A stretch of 64,000 bases of DNA from Promerops cafer (Eukaryota; Chordata; Aves; Passeriformes; Nectariniidae): assembly GCA_013398275.1 (NCBI GenBank), contig VZSE01006253.1, forward strand, positions 186,001-250,000, written 5' to 3'. A program made the translations under genes and the position numbers. Positions 60,959 through 64,000 of this stretch are shown here, one piece after another. Positions within the stretch are counted from its first letter, which is position 1. The number at the start of each line of letters is the position of its first letter. Under the pieces are notes generated by a model that was not told the DNA's origin, did not search any database, and saw only the letters and a list, made by a program, of their open reading frames with translations.

Positions 60959-63900
60959 CTGTAATATGGTAGCTAACCTGCCGATTGACATCAGATGTGT
61001 CTTCATCCCAGGTGCTAAGAACAGCCACAACTTCCCCTGGAGAGTCACTCTCCTTCACTGACCCTCTGTACACCTCGTGCTCAAAGATGGGTGCATTATC
61101 GTTTATATCTGTCACAGTAACTGAGACCAAGGTGGTTGAGGACAAGGACAAAGCTTCCCCGAGATCTGAGGCCACCACTGCAAAGGTGAAAGCAGAATCC
61201 TTTTCATGGTCCAGATCTTTCAGTGTACTGATCCAGCCACTGTTGCTGTCAATGGTGAATGCTTCTGTGATCTTCTGCAGCTCCGATTCCACCGCAAGCG
61301 TGTACGTGACCTGCCCATTCGCACTTGAGTCTGCATCAACCGCTTTGACTTGCATAAGTTTTGTTCCTATAGGCATCCCTTCCATTATTATAGCATCATA
61401 GCTAGCTGTTTCAAACACAGGCTTGTTGTCATTTACATCCAACACCTTCACCTCCACATCCACAGTCAGCACAATGTCTACTCTGTCTAACTGAATTGTA
61501 GCTGCAACTTTGAAGTGAAAGGCGGGATTTATTTCGTGGTCAAGTCTCTTATCCAATTTTATGAGCCCCGTGTCTTTCTCTATGATGAAAACCCCGTCTT
61601 TGTTGTTTTCGGGTAGCTCACCATTAACTGTGCTATACAAAGCACCCTGATTGGGCAAAACATGCAGAATGTCAATAGTACTGCCTATGAGGGTGTCTTC
61701 TGCTATGGTGAAAGAATACTGGGGTTGAGAAAAAGAAGGCAAAATGGTTTCTGGCGGTAAAACATGGATGTAGACAGGAATGAGGGAATGCTTTACAGGA
61801 ATGCCACCATCAACTGCTTTGACAAAGAATGACAGAACAGTGTTTTTCAGCTGGTTAAAGCTACCCTTGGTGACCATCCATCCATTATCTGGATCTATTT
61901 CAAGCAGATCAGCTACTGAAACAGAGGCTTCACTATACAGAGAATAGGTAATTCTGGAATTGGCTCCATCGTCTGGATCTACTGCTTGCACTTGGGTCAC
62001 CAAGTAACCTTTCCCAACATCTGCTTTGACACTTGCTCTGTATTCGACCGTCATAAATTTGGGAGCATTGTCATTCTCATCCACTACTATCACTCTCACA
62101 GTGCAAAATGTAGTCCTGCCACCTCCATCAAGGGCTCTCAAGAATATATCAATATCACTTTCCAGAGGGCTCTCACGGTCTAACCTTTCAGTTGTCAGAA
62201 TCTGCCCATTTGCATCAATCAAAAATCGGTCCTTGGCGAAGTCATTTATTATGGAGTAGCTGATCTGGCCATATACACCTGAATCCCCATCTGTTGCCTT
62301 CACATGGATTACCTTCATTCCAGGAGCAGCGTTTTCTCTAACCTCTGCAACATAAATGCTCTGTGAAAACACAGGGCTGTAGAGGTTGGCCCCAAGGATC
62401 TGTATGTGCACCTGAGCTGTGCTGGTGAACAGCCCGTCTGACACAGAGACGTTTAGGCTGTACATGGGCTCCATCCTCTGCTTGCGATGGTTGGAAAGGG
62501 TGATAACACCGCTCTTGCTGTCCATGATGAAATTGGTCCGATCATTTCCTGATAGGATGCTGTACTCCAGTCTGTCAAAATCAGAGCTGTCAGCATCAGA
62601 AGCTTGGACACAAGTCACAAAATGACCCCGAGGTGCCAGTTCACTCACATATGATTCATATATTAGCTGGTTAAAAACGGGAGGGTTGTCATTCATATCT
62701 GTTATTGAGATACTAACGAGAACCTCACTGCTCAGAGGTGGGAACCCATTGTCAGTTGCTCTGACTTTCAAGCTGCACTGCTGTATGAGTTCATGATCCA
62801 GCATCCGGGCTGTCAAAATTAGGCCGCTGCTGCTGTCTATATGGAAATAGTCAGTGCTGTTAAAGGTGTCCTGGACTATCTGATACTGTACAATCTTGTT
62901 ATTGTCAGAGTCAGCATCAGTAGCAACAACCTGCAGTACAGGAGTCCCAATCAAAGAAGCTTCGGACAGAGTAGCATTATAAGCTGACTGATCAAAAACT
63001 GGAGGATTATCATTAACATCATTAACAATCAAGTCCACAGTTACCTCAGCGCGAGCGCCAGTGAGAGCATCGCTGGCTCGCACCATCAGCTTGAAAAGAG
63101 AATTTATTTCATAGTCCAGTGGGCTGATGACACTCAGAACTCCAGTATCAAAGTCGATGTTAAACTGGTTGTAGGGATCTCCATCAACAATGATATAAAT
63201 GATACCCTGGCCTTCCGGACTGGTTGCATTTATGCTTAAAATTGGCATGTGCATTTCTACATCTTCATTCACAGAAGCTGTATAGAAGGGCTTGTCAAAC
63301 ACAGGCATTGCTTTGTTAACAATAGTAATGGGGAGCTCTACGGATGCAGACAACGATGGGTTACCACCATCTTTGGCAAGAATGACTACCAAGTACTCTA
63401 TATTAGACAAATCAGAATTGAAGGCTTCTTTTAAAGTGACGCTACCAGATTCTCTATCAATTTCAAAATGTCCATAGTCTTCCTTCAGCAGGTATGACAC
63501 CTCACCATTGTCACCCTTGTCTTTATCAATAGCTGTCACTCGATATATCAGGGTACCAGGTTCAGCATCGACCTGCACAGCAGCGTAGTATGGAAGCCCT
63601 ACAAACACCGGGGCATTGTCATTTATGTCCTCAATGTAAACTCTCACCACAACTCGAGCAACACGGAGGTGATCTAGCTCACGGCTTGCTTCCACCACCA
63701 ACTCATACAGCTCCTGTTCCTCTCGGTCAAAGGGGATGCCAGTGGTCTGAATGACTCCTGAGGTGGATTTGATTTTAAATTTGTTTCCTGGGTTTAATAT
63801 GCTATATTTCAAAGGCTCGTTGAGGCGGTTGCCAACAGCATTCACCACAGCGATCTTTGTGATATTGGTGCTGTTTTCTGAGATAGAAGTGGAATAAAAA

Positions 63901-64000
63901 TTTTGTGTGAAATGGAGTCCACTATCCATAGCTTCTTTTACCATTATTGTCACCATAGCAGTGCTATAAAATTTCCCATCAGATACTCTTACTATTAGCA
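60959..64000 (-). CDS. FAT3: FAT3 giant cadherin-repeat exon (5' part outside window)
   Basis: One uninterrupted reading frame runs from the right edge of the window, so the true exon start lies beyond 64000. It ends at a donor with gtgag in the intron, after a codon for Thr plus one base (phase 1). It encodes the end of one cadherin repeat, nine complete repeats and most of a tenth. Repeat signatures are visible throughout: DRE or DHE motifs, A-x-D motifs and linkers such as DINDNAPVF, DVNDNPPVF, DMNDNPPVF, DENDNAPKF and DVNDNKPVF. These motifs bind calcium between repeats in the FAT family. A very large exon here is typical of FAT genes. Several linkers have lost DxNDN (see findings). The product is an extracellular adhesion and planar-polarity receptor; FAT3 is known for shaping retinal and other neurons. 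FAT3 identity rests on remembered similarity, strongest in the downstream exons. Confidence 0.95.

Overview
The window is vertebrate nuclear DNA, almost certainly from a bird. Its coding content is split into short exons with GT/AG junctions separated by AT-rich introns. The introns carry CR1 LINE fragments of avian type, one avian MIR-like SINE, one avian ERV solo LTR and ordinary microsatellites. I found no operon structure, CRISPR array, tRNA or rRNA.

The only gene I can support is FAT3, encoding the giant protocadherin FAT atypical cadherin 3, on the minus strand. Fourteen coding exons, one of them cut by the right edge, supply 6,427 coding nt (about 2,140 residues). They run from high to low coordinates: >64000-60959, 53693-53497, 52370-52217, 51378-51145, 37557-37168, 34909-34695, 33940-33803, 31169-31026, 30473-30276, 27797-26999, 19326-19192, 18152-17995, 10523-10055 and 840-687. 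All junctions keep the reading frame. The product covers about sixteen cadherin repeats of the membrane-proximal half of the ectodomain, a membrane-proximal cysteine-bearing segment, a first EGF-like module, a laminin-G domain and two more EGF-like modules. The N-terminal repeats lie beyond the right edge. The last EGF, transmembrane segment and cytoplasmic tail lie beyond the left edge. FAT3 was preferred over FAT1, FAT2 and FAT4 because the last cadherin repeats, EGF1 and laminin-G region agree closely with FAT3 as I remember it.

Layout by region: 1-10 kb is the last exon seen here plus a 9.2 kb intron; 10-19.3 kb holds the laminin-G and EGF1 exons; 19.3-27 kb is an intron; 27-37.6 kb holds six exons of the last cadherin repeats; 37.6-51.1 kb is the largest intron and collects most of the CR1 sequence; 51.1-53.7 kb holds three cadherin exons; 53.7-61 kb is an intron with the LTR and a tetranucleotide microsatellite; 61-64 kb is the giant cadherin exon.

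I see no novel biological system. The most interesting secondary signals are a cluster of perfect short palindromes near 12.0 kb, another perfect palindrome inside an old CR1 copy at 44.0 kb that looks like a template-switch event, an exon with extreme CpG density at 34.7 kb, a GC-rich candidate regulatory patch at 33.3-33.6 kb, a same-sense solo LTR at 54.7-55.2 kb, and cadherin linkers that have lost the calcium-binding DxNDN motif.
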